This document shows positions 23,077 through 33,316 of a stretch of 64,000 nt of DNA, one piece after another. Position 1 is the stretch's first letter. Every line of letters begins with the position of its first letter. This stretch comes from Haemaphysalis longicornis (lineage: Eukaryota; Arthropoda; Arachnida; Ixodida; Ixodidae): contig CM023452.1 of the NCBI GenBank assembly GCA_013339765.2, positions 155,786,806 to 155,850,805 on the forward strand, in the 5' to 3' direction. The notes under the pieces were generated by a model. That model saw only the letters and a list, made by a program, of their open reading frames with translations. It ran no database searches and was not told the DNA's origin. The position numbers and the translations under genes were made by a program.

Positions 23077-24990
23077 AAATGGTGAACCAGGCTCATCTCA
23101 CTTGCGCGGAATAGGGCGACGTCTTTTATGCCATGCACACTGTCGGGTGAGCGGGTATGCTCGCGAGTACTTCGAGCTAGATTGTGGGTATTGCGCCTGT
23201 GAGGAACTGGGAGTGTTCGACGGCATCTGTGTTTTCACTGGCGGAACTTCATGTCTCGAAGTGGGGGTCCACTGTTGGATGACCTACTTGCTGGCGTCGA
23301 GGCATTGCGAATAAAAAGGAGTGTGTAGTGGCGCAATCTAACACATGAATCTAGCCACAAGGTCTTTGACCCAATCGGAGATTATTTGTCATTGGGTCCC
23401 GGAAGTGTCTAACCATGTGTAGGGGCAGAACTGAAACCGCTTAAGGACATTTAATAGCTTTTTTATAAGTAGCGAAACACGTTTCACCAACTCCTAAAAA
23501 GTGCCCCTTTTCATCTTGCTGATGGTTAAACTTACGCTTTGAGTTGTTCAGGCTGCTGCCGTACCAGTTCTGGTAACTAGCTCCCGTAAACCAGCCCAGC
23601 ACACGATGCAAAATTACACACAGAAACTGACTAGGAAAACTGCGAATATTATTACAGGCGCGTTCATTTGTCTACACATGTACTCTACGTTTGTATATGC
23701 TATCTTTTTCAAGGGCAACATCAGACTGTGACTTTCAGGCTAGCGTGCGTGCTCTATTCGGTCAGCGCGGAACCACGTGAGCATAAATGTCTGGGTGAAA
23801 CTGCGGTCGTGGGGGTACGTTCAATCGCTCAGGCACGCGCGAAGAGCCACATGTCCCCCCTTTGCGCTCTATGTTTATATGCCGTGAGCACTGCGTCCTG
23901 CATAGCGTCCGCGTGGTGCCATGCATTCCATTTCCATCACGGCCCCTGTGTTTTGTTATAAAACGTATTTGGGACCATTGCCGGCTTTTCTGGACACATA
24001 TGTTGACGCCAGCTGCTGGAGCGCAATCAGAAAGATACCTAAGTAACGCTACTACGTTAAGAAATTCTGGCGGAGTAGTGCCTTTCTGTCAGTGCCTCTC
24101 GCGCTGTCAGAACATTAGTCTAAAGAAAGAAACCACTTCACCAATGCTTCTGGTGATATCAGACCACAGTTCATTGCGGTGTTTCGAATACTTGCGCGCG
24201 TTTCCCATGTTTACAAATATGCGCTTCTTCATTGATTTCTGTTGAATAACAATGAAAACATCCGTGGACGAGCAATGACTTTACGATGCAATGGGTGAAT
24301 CCACAGATTTGTCTGGAAAATGTATTTGCACCTAGCAAACAGAATTATAAAAGACAACAAAGTGGTTTGACCAAGCAGGGCAAAAAATTGGTAACGAGCA
24401 AACGTTTTCACCAACATATTATTACTACGTATTGTGGGCTTACCGGTTTCAGGACGAGGTGACATAGTAGATGTTAGCTAATTTAAACCAGTACTGTTCG
24501 GTTACCACGTGCAACCAACCTACTACAATCTGTCGCATCCTTCGTAAAATATATGCATGATAGGTACGGCAAAAGACTACCAACGTTTGGGGCATTCGTG
24601 TATCTTATTGAAATAATCTACATGGGCTTAGGAAGAATATAAACTTTTCTCTTTACTGAAGAGAAAACCTTGAGCTGGTCGTCGGTTGTGGTCTGCATGA
24701 AGAAGTGGTCTTTCACGAACGTCTGTAATCAGGAACAATTACTTTTGCAGACGGAAAAGTATCATGCCTAAATGTCGCTGCAGTTTTTATAAATGTTTTT
24801 GAATGCTATAGACCAATTCCACAGATGGTGCATACTGTACCTTCAGTGCCTCAAGAAACACGTTCCTTCCGAGCACTAGTGAGACCATCCGTAAGGCGAG
24901 AACTTCCTGTATAGAGCAAAATAGAAAGATAGCACACCTCACATTTTGAACGAGAAGTGATTACCAGCAGGGAATTTCTATATGGCACAT
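23077..24990. other. No gene recognised
   Basis: Mixed-composition sequence with short frames only (22916-23314, 23668-23961, 23862-24245). None has a recognisable domain. Confidence 0.45.
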
Positions 24991-24996
24991 GAAACA

Positions 24997-25213
24997 AAAA
25001 ATCACACATCTCCACGCCGTGCATGACCGAGGGTGCGAAGCACTGGGACGCAAGTTGTGTATTGCCTCTGTGATGAGAGTCCGAGCGTACTGATGCACTC
25101 TGAGTTTTAAATGGTTTTGATGCGCAGAAAATGCACTGTAAATTACAAGCGCCATTCGCCTCCCAGTGCTTTGCACCTTCGGCATCGTTCACGGCGTGGA
25201 AATGTGTGATTTT
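24997..25213. mobile_element. Small foldback (palindromic) repeat
   Basis: Left arm 24997-25054 (containing ATCACACATCTCCACGCCGT and GAAGCACTGGGACGC) is matched in reverse complement by the right arm 25155-25213, with a few mismatches and a loop of about 100 bases. The RNA could fold to a hairpin of about 58 bp. It is probably a foldback MITE; no target duplication was found. Confidence 0.7.
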
Positions 25214-25437
25214 GTGGTCCGAATTGGGCTGAATTGACACGAATTGCCGCGCATTATTGCAATAATGAATGGACAAATGTGTATTCAGTGTATATGTAGT
25301 GTTTTTTGACGGTATTGGTGATACGTTGTGACGAATTTCGGGTTGCGTTTCCCCTTCATGATCACTGCCTTGTGATCGGTGAAGTGCAGAGACAGTGGTT
25401 CTTCGAGCCGGGCTAGATTGCAGTTGGCAAAGACGAG

Positions 25438-25450
25438 AGAGAGAGAGAAA
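25438..25450 (-). repeat. TC-repeat tail of the I-like LINE
   Basis: GAGAGAGAGA on the plus strand directly beside the reversed AATAAA signal; the 3' tail of the LINE. Confidence 0.8.
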
Positions 25451-25497
25451 CAACATTTATTCAGGCCTGCGTAAACCCGGTGGGTTACCTACTGGCG

Positions 25498-25969
25498 CTA
25501 CTCGCCGGACCCCGTACAAGGGGTGGTGGAAAGTCGCACTTTCGGCTGCTGGCGTTCGATGGCCGCGAGCGCGAGCTCGGCAGCCATCTTTTGGAGTTCG
25601 TAGTTGACGCTGGTGACCGCGTCCCTCACGCTTGGTGGGAGGGGATCATCGTCCTCCTCCGTTGTTGTTGTCGGTGGTTGATTGAGGCAACCCCACAGCA
25701 CGTGCTGCATGGTCGCACGAGCGCTCCCGCACAGCGCACACTCGTCCGTTGGGTATAGTTCGGGGCACACGTGCTTGGCGACCACGGGCGTTCATATCGC
25801 CCGCGTTTGGAGCTGTCGCACGAGCACCTCTTCCCTCCTGGTGAGTTTACGGTGTGGCGGCGGGAAAGCGCGCCTAGTCTCTCTGTACCACGCAGCACAT
25901 CCTTGTAGGAGCTGGACCGGGATTGCCTCCTCTTCTTCCCTGTAGTAGTCTTTCCGCCGTTCGATGGAG
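25498..25969 (-). pseudogene. C-terminus of LINE ORF2
   Basis: Minus-strand text after the deletion joint includes RKLTRREEVLVRQLQTRAI, an in-frame stop, then (same region) CPELYPTDECALCGSARA and MQHVLWGC. This C-x-x-C...H...C cluster is the usual zinc-finger-like tail found after RNase H in I-like and R1-like ORF2 proteins. It confirms that the element lost the middle of ORF2 rather than all of it. Confidence 0.8.
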
Positions 25970-27281
25970 TATGGAGGAGGGGGCAGAACGCGCCTCGCGC
26001 ACCAGCCGCCGCCCGAGCCGCCGCCGCACCCGCCGCACCCGCCGCACATGCAACCCGCCTCGCCGGTGGGGTGAGCCCCGCCGCATAGCTTGCAGCGGGG
26101 GTTGCATTCCCGCTCGTGCGCGGGGCCCGGGTTAGACGCTCCGCACGCAAAGCATATCTTAGTGTTTGGGTAAGGGCACACGTCCGCGCGGTGCCCCAAC
26201 CTGCCGCAGCACCGGCACACTTCGTAGTGCTGCCTGTATAGACTGCATTTGGTGATTGCCACTCCGAACTTTATTGTATTTGGTACCTTGGTGCCCTCGA
26301 AGGCTACGATCACCGTGGTGGTATTGCCTATTCTGTGCGCTTCGAGCGCCGTTGGATTCTCCTCGCTGACTATAATTTCCTGCAGGTCCTGCTCCGTATA
26401 CACGGTCGGAATGCCCCTGATGACTCCTTTCACGGTGCCCTCGGGTGCCGGTGCGTACGCGAATACTTCGTGCATCCTGCCCGCTATCCTGAGCGAGCTG
26501 ATGCTCGAGTACTTCTGAGCTCTCTGCTCGTTCGGGGTGCTAATGACTATAATATTCTGCGAGTCGTTGGTGCAGATCGCGTCCTCCCTAGACTCTTGCA
26601 ACGTGGTACCCACCATCTCGAAGATGGCCTCCATGAGTAGCGGTGCCGCCGTGCGAGCTACGTTAAGCCCGCCACGTGGCCGGAGTAGTATACCCTAAAA
26701 TCACCCTTCGGTAGCTCGCGCGGCATGCGCGCTGCCTTCGTTAGCCTGGCCGCGACCTGCCTAACGAACTTTGCCTGATTCTTAACGGGGGCTGCGGCGG
26801 GCGCGTGAACGGACGCGACCCGCGGCCGCGGAAGCGGCAGAAGAAGAAGTGGGGACCGACTTACCGCCGGCCGCTTCCTTCGCCTCGCTTCCTGCCATCT
26901 GCCTTCTCCGCCCTCCTTCGGTGTTGGATCCTCGCCGGCAACTGTGACCGACATCCTCCCTTGCGTGTAGTTGACTTGCATCGTTGGCGCTTGCCGGTGG
27001 TTGCCGTCCCTCTCGAACTCGGGAACCTGGGTGGTTGTAGTAGCGGTGGTGGTGATGGTAGTAATAGTAGCATTGGTGTCCTCGATGTCGGTGTCCATGG
27101 AGGTGGACATCTCTCCTTCCAGGATGGTCTCCGTCTTCGCCGCAGCGGCCGTCAGGGAGGCGCCAGAAAGAAGATCGGTTTGCGCCAGTGGAAGGGGTGC
27201 GCTAGCGGCCACAGCCGCATCATACGCACTGTCCAGCGTGGGGCACGTGCCGTCGGGCGCGAGGCTCGTGCCGTCGAGCAT
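25970..27281 (-). pseudogene. LINE ORF1 (gag-like, CCHC knuckles)
   Basis: It starts at ATG (27281) with an acidic/threonine-rich N-terminus and a basic stretch EARRRKRP. KNQAKFVRQVAARLTKAARM and LPKGDFRV follow, typical of the nucleic-acid-binding core of tick I-like ORF1. Near 26690 a one-base slip breaks the frame just where RPRGGLNVAR should follow; the downstream frame (26634 onward) is open. It contains CRCCGRLGHRADVC, CFACGASNPGPAHEREC and CKLCGGAHPTGEAGC, three CCHC-type knuckles. A glycine/cysteine-rich low-complexity run follows and marks the deletion joint with ORF2. The product would be an RNA-binding protein of the element's RNP. Confidence 0.85.
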
Positions 27282-27560
27282 GGGGCCACCTCAGCGCTCT
27301 GCTCACGTGCTGCAAGCAGCCGGCGAAGCTCCTAGGCCTAACCCACCGAGTGGGCTAGAACTTGCCCGGTAAAGCGTCTACTCACGTGAAACGTCCGGGA
27401 TTCGGTGTCGAGGTGTGCACTAGACAACCGCGCACTCAGAAATCACGCGTACATGAGCCTGAGATGAAAAAGACCATTGAAAAAGTCAAATTCACCAGAG
27501 ACCGATGTGAGCGCATCTTCACTTTCCTCGCCCCCTGGCGGGGAAACTGGCAAAGACGAG

Positions 27561-29811
27561 GTCTATGCACGTTTACCTGATGGTCGTCGGTTGATTCCGG
27601 AACGCGCTTATGTACGCATTCCACCGCAGCACCCTCTCTTGTAGCCTTCTCTGTAGTTTTAATTGTATTTGCAACTGCTTTTCCGGGAATTATCGTTGAC
27701 AGTTTATGGTTCTTGCTTTGTTTTTGCGTTTTGTACCCTTTGAAAGTCGCGCCCTCTGCTACTGCAGTTTGCGGAGCTTCCCCCAGATGGCGCGCGGACG
27801 GTACTACAGTGTGCGCTGCTCTCGATAGCTGGCTTACAATACTGTGCGCACGGAGAACTGCAGGCAAAGGTACGGACATTGCGAGGTCCTAAAGTGCTTC
27901 GCACTTAAAAAGGTGTACTCTTGAAAGGTATAAACGACACCCATTGTGCAAACCAAGTTATAAGAAACACCCAAACATGAGGTCATCGATTGGCTAGACC
28001 GCATATTCTCCGCTTTTGTATTTCAGCCATTCCTGCAATCAAATTATTACACTTTTTCTCACCTGGTTAGCTTTGGGTTAATGACTTTAAAAAGCAGCAG
28101 TGTTTTCCGGCTGTTCACGTCGGAAAATTTCATTAATTCAACAGCGCTAAGTCGGGGCAGAGCTGAAATCGCGAAAATATTTGCTACTATGTAAACTGAC
28201 TCGCCTTAGCACTCCTTAGTTTATCCCAGTTTTTATGACGTACGACAAGAATGGATTGGAAAAAGTGTTGAACTGAGAGTATTTGAGTTAGTACGTCTTC
28301 GCAGTTCTTCACTATTTTCTTATTGCGAGAGAGAGTTCTTCTTTGAAGTGTAGCGAGATCGATGAGATAGTGACAAAAGCATGCTGCAATCCGGGACGTA
28401 CCCCGTCAACAAATTTATGCCACAGTAGGAGTATGTAAATTTAGTTATGAAATAGTGATCTAGGGTGTACACACGGAATAGACGAGAAGTCCAAACATCC
28501 AACTAACACGATGGTATCGCTGAGAAACGTGCAACATCATTGAAGTAGGAACACTGCAAAAATACATTAAATATTAACAGCGTCGATACATTCCCTGCCA
28601 ACAAGTCTAAGAGGGCAGGGGAAGAAAATGTACCGTGAAATCGGAAGGAAAACGGCAGGCTCAACTAATGCTTTAAAGCGCAGATAATAGCTTTGGCTTG
28701 GTGGAAATAAATGCATCAGGCGGTTTTTGTACCTGTACTTCCAGGTATTTGTGCGGTGGAGTCTGTTCCCAACTACAGTGCGCTGTTTCGGACACAATTT
28801 TATCTCTGCATTCGGGCCAAAACTACATTTCAATGACAGCTTTCTAGTTTTTCTTATGCCTTCTGCACTGTACTTGTTGCGCATATGCTTTCTCTCTTTC
28901 AACAATTATCTCAAGTAAATGAGCAAAGGACGTTTCTTAAGAACAGTTTCGCATCCGCAATGGCAAAGAATATTCAATCACTAGGGAACAACGTAGCAAC
29001 TACGATGAAGCGGGTTCCAGTCGTCGTTGCCACCTTCGGTTGTTATGTAAGCATGGTCATCGTCCTACTGGCCTGTGTCACGCTGAATGAAACCCACCTC
29101 GGTGCGCCGTCTGGAGCTGCAATTCTAAACAGGTGGTGGCAGAATGGCTGACAAGCCCCTTTTGTAGATGATGAAGTAACTTCGTACAATACCAGCGACG
29201 TCACTTTTTTGGTTAAGCCTTGTCAAGCAGTCAAGGCCAATAGTTAAAACGTAACTAACAGCTTTGTCCCTTTCGGAACTGTGGTGTTCGGTGAGATTTA
29301 TTACCGTTGTGGTAGCAGTTCACAAGTGACAAAGCAAATTACCATTCCAAAAATGCGAAAGTAGTCATGCGAAAGAAAAATGCGGAAGAATATAAAGCTC
29401 TGCTATATAACGAGCCCCTTAAATTCGGCTGCAGTACTGTGCACAAACGCATTGCTGGGACATTTGTTTTCGGCAGCAGCATACGTAGCATTATAGAGTC
29501 CAGCCCGGTTATCGCGAACGCATCGGGAAACACAAATCAGTTATATCCGTTTTTCCCTATATCTAAACATAAAACATGTGTGCAAATGGAAACGGGAAGC
29601 GAAATTTGCTTTTTATTGCCGGGAATTTATTAAAACCGGGTTCGCTATAAGTTGGCTATAGTGTAGTATCAAAGTTTGAAGCCCCAAAGGCCCTTTGAAT
29701 GCGAAGCTGTCTATGCCTCAGTGATGACGTCCGTCGTTACTCTAAAACGCACACAGGAAAGCCGACTTACGCAGCGAAAGCTTCAAGAAAAACTCTGGGA
29801 CCATCTCTCTA
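27561..29811. other. No gene recognised
   Basis: The ORFs 27436-27879 (minus), 28567-28905 (minus), 28885-29151 (plus) and 29367-29633 (plus) were inspected. The third has a hydrophobic segment (VVVATFGCYVSMVIVLLACV) that could span a membrane. None has a recognisable family signature, and no exon-intron structure is evident. Confidence 0.45.
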
Positions 29812-30236
29812 ATGTGAAACCTGGGGAGGGGCGAAGCATGCAGTGTGCGCGGTTGTTTCCCACAGAAATCCCTGGTAATGGGCAATGAGAGACAGCACAC
29901 GATTTTGTTTTAACTATATACACGCGTACATTTATTATATACGAAATGCAACGGCGTAGACAATCCCAGTCAATATGCATAATGTATTTCTTGGGGTCTT
30001 CCCACTCGCCCTAATGCTCCTGGTGTGGACGAGGCTCTCGCGCTTGGAAGCCATACATCGTGCTCAATTCAGATAGAGGTATAGAGCTCTGCTGTAAAAG
30101 ACTCGTGCCTCTGAAGCACGAAGCGTTCTCGCCGGAAAAGAGTGTGCCGGTGTTTTAGTACCGTGACTACAGGACACGACGACAGGAGACGCCGACGGCC
30201 CCAGCCCCTAAGGGGCTTCGCCCCTTAAAATGTAGA
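29812..30236 (-). mobile_element. GGGGCGAAGC-ended dispersed repeat, copy 1
   Basis: Begins (plus strand) GTGAAACCTGGGGAGGGGCG and ends CCTTAGGGG-type sequence in reverse (AAGGGGCTTCGCCCCTTAAA). Its reverse complement aligns with 35645-36002: ends GGGGCGAAGC..CTTAGGGGCT, then a TAGTCACGGTA(T/C)TAAAACA block. It is probably a non-autonomous DNA element with imperfect inverted ends; class not determined. Confidence 0.6.
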
Positions 30237-30239
30237 AAG

Positions 30240-30790
30240 CAAACTAAAGGAATGACGAAGTCGGGCTGCCCGCCGGAACAAACGACGACCAGCAGAACGC
30301 CCTAATGTCAATTGGTCTGCGTGGATTATGTACACCAGGTAACAGCTCAAAGCTTCGGTGAAGCCGACGGAGAGTAGGTCACCGCGGATGACGACTACCG
30401 CTGTCGGCTAGTACACTTGATGGGGTGTGGTCAAAGAATGCTTCCTGAAACAGCTAGAGACGTTCGCCTGGCAGGCACATGAGCAATAATTGTGGTACCG
30501 TCGCTGCAGAGTACAATACTGCCGCTGAGACACTGGGTTTTGCCATACATTGGCGCACACGCAGTCCTCTCGACTTCCGCTTGCCTACCAGGCTGCCGTG
30601 GGCTGGAAGGTCCGTCGGTAGCTGTACATTGCTTCTCTATTTTTACGGAAAATCTTGGCGTTTCGTTCCTACTCATCTTCCGCCTCTCGTATGCTCAGCT
30701 CTTCTTCCACTTCGTCTGCCACCAGTAGCCACTGGCGCGCGCTTGGTGCGTCTGGTTTCACACTGGCAATTTTTATTGCCTCTATGAAGA
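30240..30790. repeat. Dispersed repeat, uninterrupted copy
   Basis: Shares GACGAAGTYGGGCT, GTCACCG..GATGA.GACTACCGC and TAGCCACTGGC(A/G)CG blocks, in the same order, with 33120-33316 plus 34756-35190. This copy lacks the P-like insertion and so shows the empty site. Family unknown. The short frames inside have no recognisable domain. Confidence 0.6.
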
Positions 30791-31079
30791 GAATCTCATG
30801 ACATCACCCTGCGCACGAGGAAGTTGCCGGGTGACAACACGAGCACTCTTCAACTTTTACTCGCAAGAATGGGCAGGGGTACTAAAAAACGCAAAGGTAA
30901 TGCGCCGAATATTGACGGGGCCTAAATCGGTGTTGCAATCTGTCCCTACGTTCTCTAAACCCTTGATGTATTGGACGGTGAATGAACACTACTGGAACTA
31001 CAGGCTCCATTTAAGTACCCGGTTGTTCGAGTTCTTGGCAGACTGGTGGTACTAGAGAGGCTGAAGCTGCGTTTGCAGG
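30791..31079. other. No gene recognised
   Basis: Linker sequence between a dispersed repeat and a LINE relic; the 30798-31055 frame matches nothing I know. Confidence 0.4.
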
Positions 31080-31990
31080 AAGAATTACTTCCCACTTATG
31101 TGGATGTTGCACTTTCGGACGACCCCCACAAGCGCTGAGCATTCGCGGTCAATGGTGCCCGCAAACTTCTTGATCTCATTTGCCCATCTGACATTCTGCC
31201 GCCCACTGCCACGCTTGCCTTGTCTAGGGATCCACTCTGTTACCCTAAATAACCAACGGTATCTTGCCTTCGCACTACATGCCCTGCCCACGCCCATTTC
31301 TTCTTAATTTTTACTAATATGTCCTTACATGCGTTTGTTCTCAGACCCACTACGCTCTTCTTGTCCCTTAATGTTACACCTATCATGCTCAGTTCCATTT
31401 TCGCTGAGTCGTCCCGGAATAAAGTTGAATCCTTTTAGTAAGCCCCCAAGTCTCTGCATCGTGGGTGAGTACCGGTAATAGGAAGATGTCCTACATTTTC
31501 TTTTTCAGGGACAATTGCAGGCTGCCGTTCATTATCTGCGAATGCCTGCAGAATGCACTCCACACCAATCTTATCCTTCTAATTATCTCTGTCTCATGGT
31601 TTGGATCCGGGGTCACAATTTGGCCTGAGTAGATATATTCGCTTACCACTTACACTGCCTCGCCACCTATCTCAAACCGCTGTGCTCTGCTGAGGCTATT
31701 GAGCATTACTTTAGTTTTCGGCCTATAAATCTTTAGGCCCACTATTCAACCCTGCTTGTCCAGTGTGGTAATCACGCTTTGCAATTCGTCCCCCTAGTTA
31801 CTTAGCAAGGCAACATCATCAAATCTCAGGTTCTCCATTAACTCTTACCGCCACCTCTTCCCAATTCAAAGTTCTGAATACCGCTTGTAAACAAGCTTTG
31901 AATAAGATTGAAAAAAAAACCGCACAATGCGGGTTCCTAATCTACCACGATGAAAGTTCTCATCCTGTAGACACCCCGAAGAAAGGGTCC
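31080..31990 (-). pseudogene. RTE-like LINE reverse transcriptase C-terminal relic
   Basis: Minus-strand translation shows, in order, FDDVALLSN (remnant of the F/Y-A-D-D-V-ALL catalytic box near 31815), KTKVMLNSLSR, YSGQIVTPDPNHETEIIRRIRL, VLTHDAETWGLTK and WIPRQGKRGSGRQNVRWANEIKKFAGT. These are the palm and thumb and the C-terminal RW..EI..FAG tail typical of RTE-type LINEs. At least six stops or frameshifts are seen. The first alanine of the ADD box is lost (RFDD). It is 5'-truncated near 31990, as usual for LINEs, and has no clear tail. Confidence 0.85.
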
Positions 31991-32855
31991 GGAAGGGAAT
32001 GGCGCAGCCGATGAAGATCCACGAACAGTAACATACCCTGCTTCCTTTTCATGACTGCCACACTTCCCTCCCCACAAAATATTGAGCGCACCTCGTCATC
32101 CTTCACCTAGGATAACCATCCTTCCCGTGCCACACGGGATATTAACGCGGAAGAATCGGAAACTCTGCGCACGATACAAACCAACCCATATATCCTTAAG
32201 TCGAAATGAGCGAAGGTGTTAAGTGGGAATCGTGCGACATTATCCTTAAACTTTGATAAACACGGGAAGCACCTACTTTCTTTGAACAGCCTGGTCCTAT
32301 TGCAGAATATACACAGTTGTAAAAATTCAAACACCGCATATTACTCATACAGCGACGCATACGAGGCCGTCTTCGCCCGCTTTTCACCTCAAAATCAGTA
32401 TCAGCTCATACTGCGCCCTGGACTTTGGGTTCTACCCTTGGAGTCTTCCTGCTGTTTACCCCCTGTTCCCAAGCATCCAATAAATCTTGATCAATTAAGG
32501 TCTCCCTCTTTCTGTCTCTGCGGGTTCTTGTTATAACAATATAGTGAGGGGACACGACGCTAGAAACACTGCGAAGGCCACAACCTTTCACGCACACATC
32601 TTACACGACAAAAGAGTCGCTGGCCTTTGCTAATTATGGCTCTCCTCGCTTAACTGCAGTTGTTGCAAATCATAACTGGTGAATGCACGATCTTCAATCC
32701 AAAACCCTCCTTCCTCTCCGAAGTGACGCTATAGCGGCGTACATCTTTACGCCTGCCACTATTTTTGTGCTCATGTTCGTGCGCATTATTTTCACGTCCC
32801 TCTTCTTCCCTTTCGACTTCTTTAGTAGACTTATGCTCAGCCAGCCGTTCCTTCC
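31991..32855. other. No gene recognised
   Basis: Short frames on both strands only (32107-32334 minus, 32216-32536 plus). No domain recognised. Confidence 0.45.
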
Positions 32856-33025
32856 TTCTTTCATCCTTATATCCCGCAGTTTACTGTTATCAATTTTTCG
32901 GGGTATGTACTGGGACTTTTAAATTCTTCTCGTACGTTCCTTCTTTCATCCTTATATCCCGCAGTTTACTGTTCTCCATTTTTCGGGGTATATACTCAGA
33001 CTTTTAAATTCTTCTCGTACGTTCT
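32856..33025. repeat. 85-bp tandem duplication
   Basis: An 85-bp unit starting TTCTTTCATCCTTATATCCC occurs twice head to tail (32856-32940 and 32941-33025), differing at only a few positions (for example TTATCA versus TTCTCC). The high identity suggests a recent event. Confidence 0.9.
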
Positions 33026-33119
33026 GCGTTTTGCTCTTCAAGATGTTAGGAAGAGTCTTGTTGCGACTCGAATTGTTATGTCATGGCTAGTTTATGGCCG
33101 TAGCGGTAGCGGTTCCCAA

Positions 33120-33316
33120 GTAAAGCAGACGACCATTTCAAGTTGATGTATATGTGCAAACGGAAAAACGAAAACATACAAAGCGGACGACGAAGTTGGG
33201 CTCAACGCGTGAACAAACTACTATACCAGCAAAATGTTCTTGTGCCGATTGGTATGCAGGATAACCTATACGAGGCAATACACCGCCGTTTGGCGGCAGC
33301 GGTAGACAGTAGAAGT
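33120..33316. repeat. Dispersed repeat, left half (split by a P-like insertion)
   Basis: Left part of a second copy of the 30240-30790 repeat. It is interrupted at 33316 by the P-like element and resumes at 34756. Confidence 0.6.

Larger units (their letters stand above)
25438..27547 (-). mobile_element. I-like non-LTR retrotransposon, internally deleted
   Basis: Minus-strand LINE of about 2.1 kb. It is flanked by the same 13-bp sequence, TGGCAAAGACGAG, at 25425-25437 and 27548-27560, a convincing target-site duplication. It has a 5' UTR (27547-27282), an ORF1 with a zinc-knuckle region, then the last part of ORF2, and ends with AATAAATGTTGTTTC and a TC-repeat tail. Endonuclease, reverse transcriptase and RNase H are gone, deleted between about 25950 and 26010. 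The fused remainder keeps both ends needed for retrotransposition in trans, so it could have moved as a short non-autonomous derivative, or the deletion could postdate insertion. Confidence 0.85.

Noticed and set aside
24851..25456. 201-codon minus frame
   Set aside because: Most of its length is the foldback at 24997-25213 plus flank; the open frame follows from the palindrome and is not conserved protein.
26805..27335. 176-codon plus frame over the LINE ORF1
   Set aside because: Antisense shadow of the GC-rich LINE ORF1, whose minus-strand reading has clear zinc-knuckle motifs.
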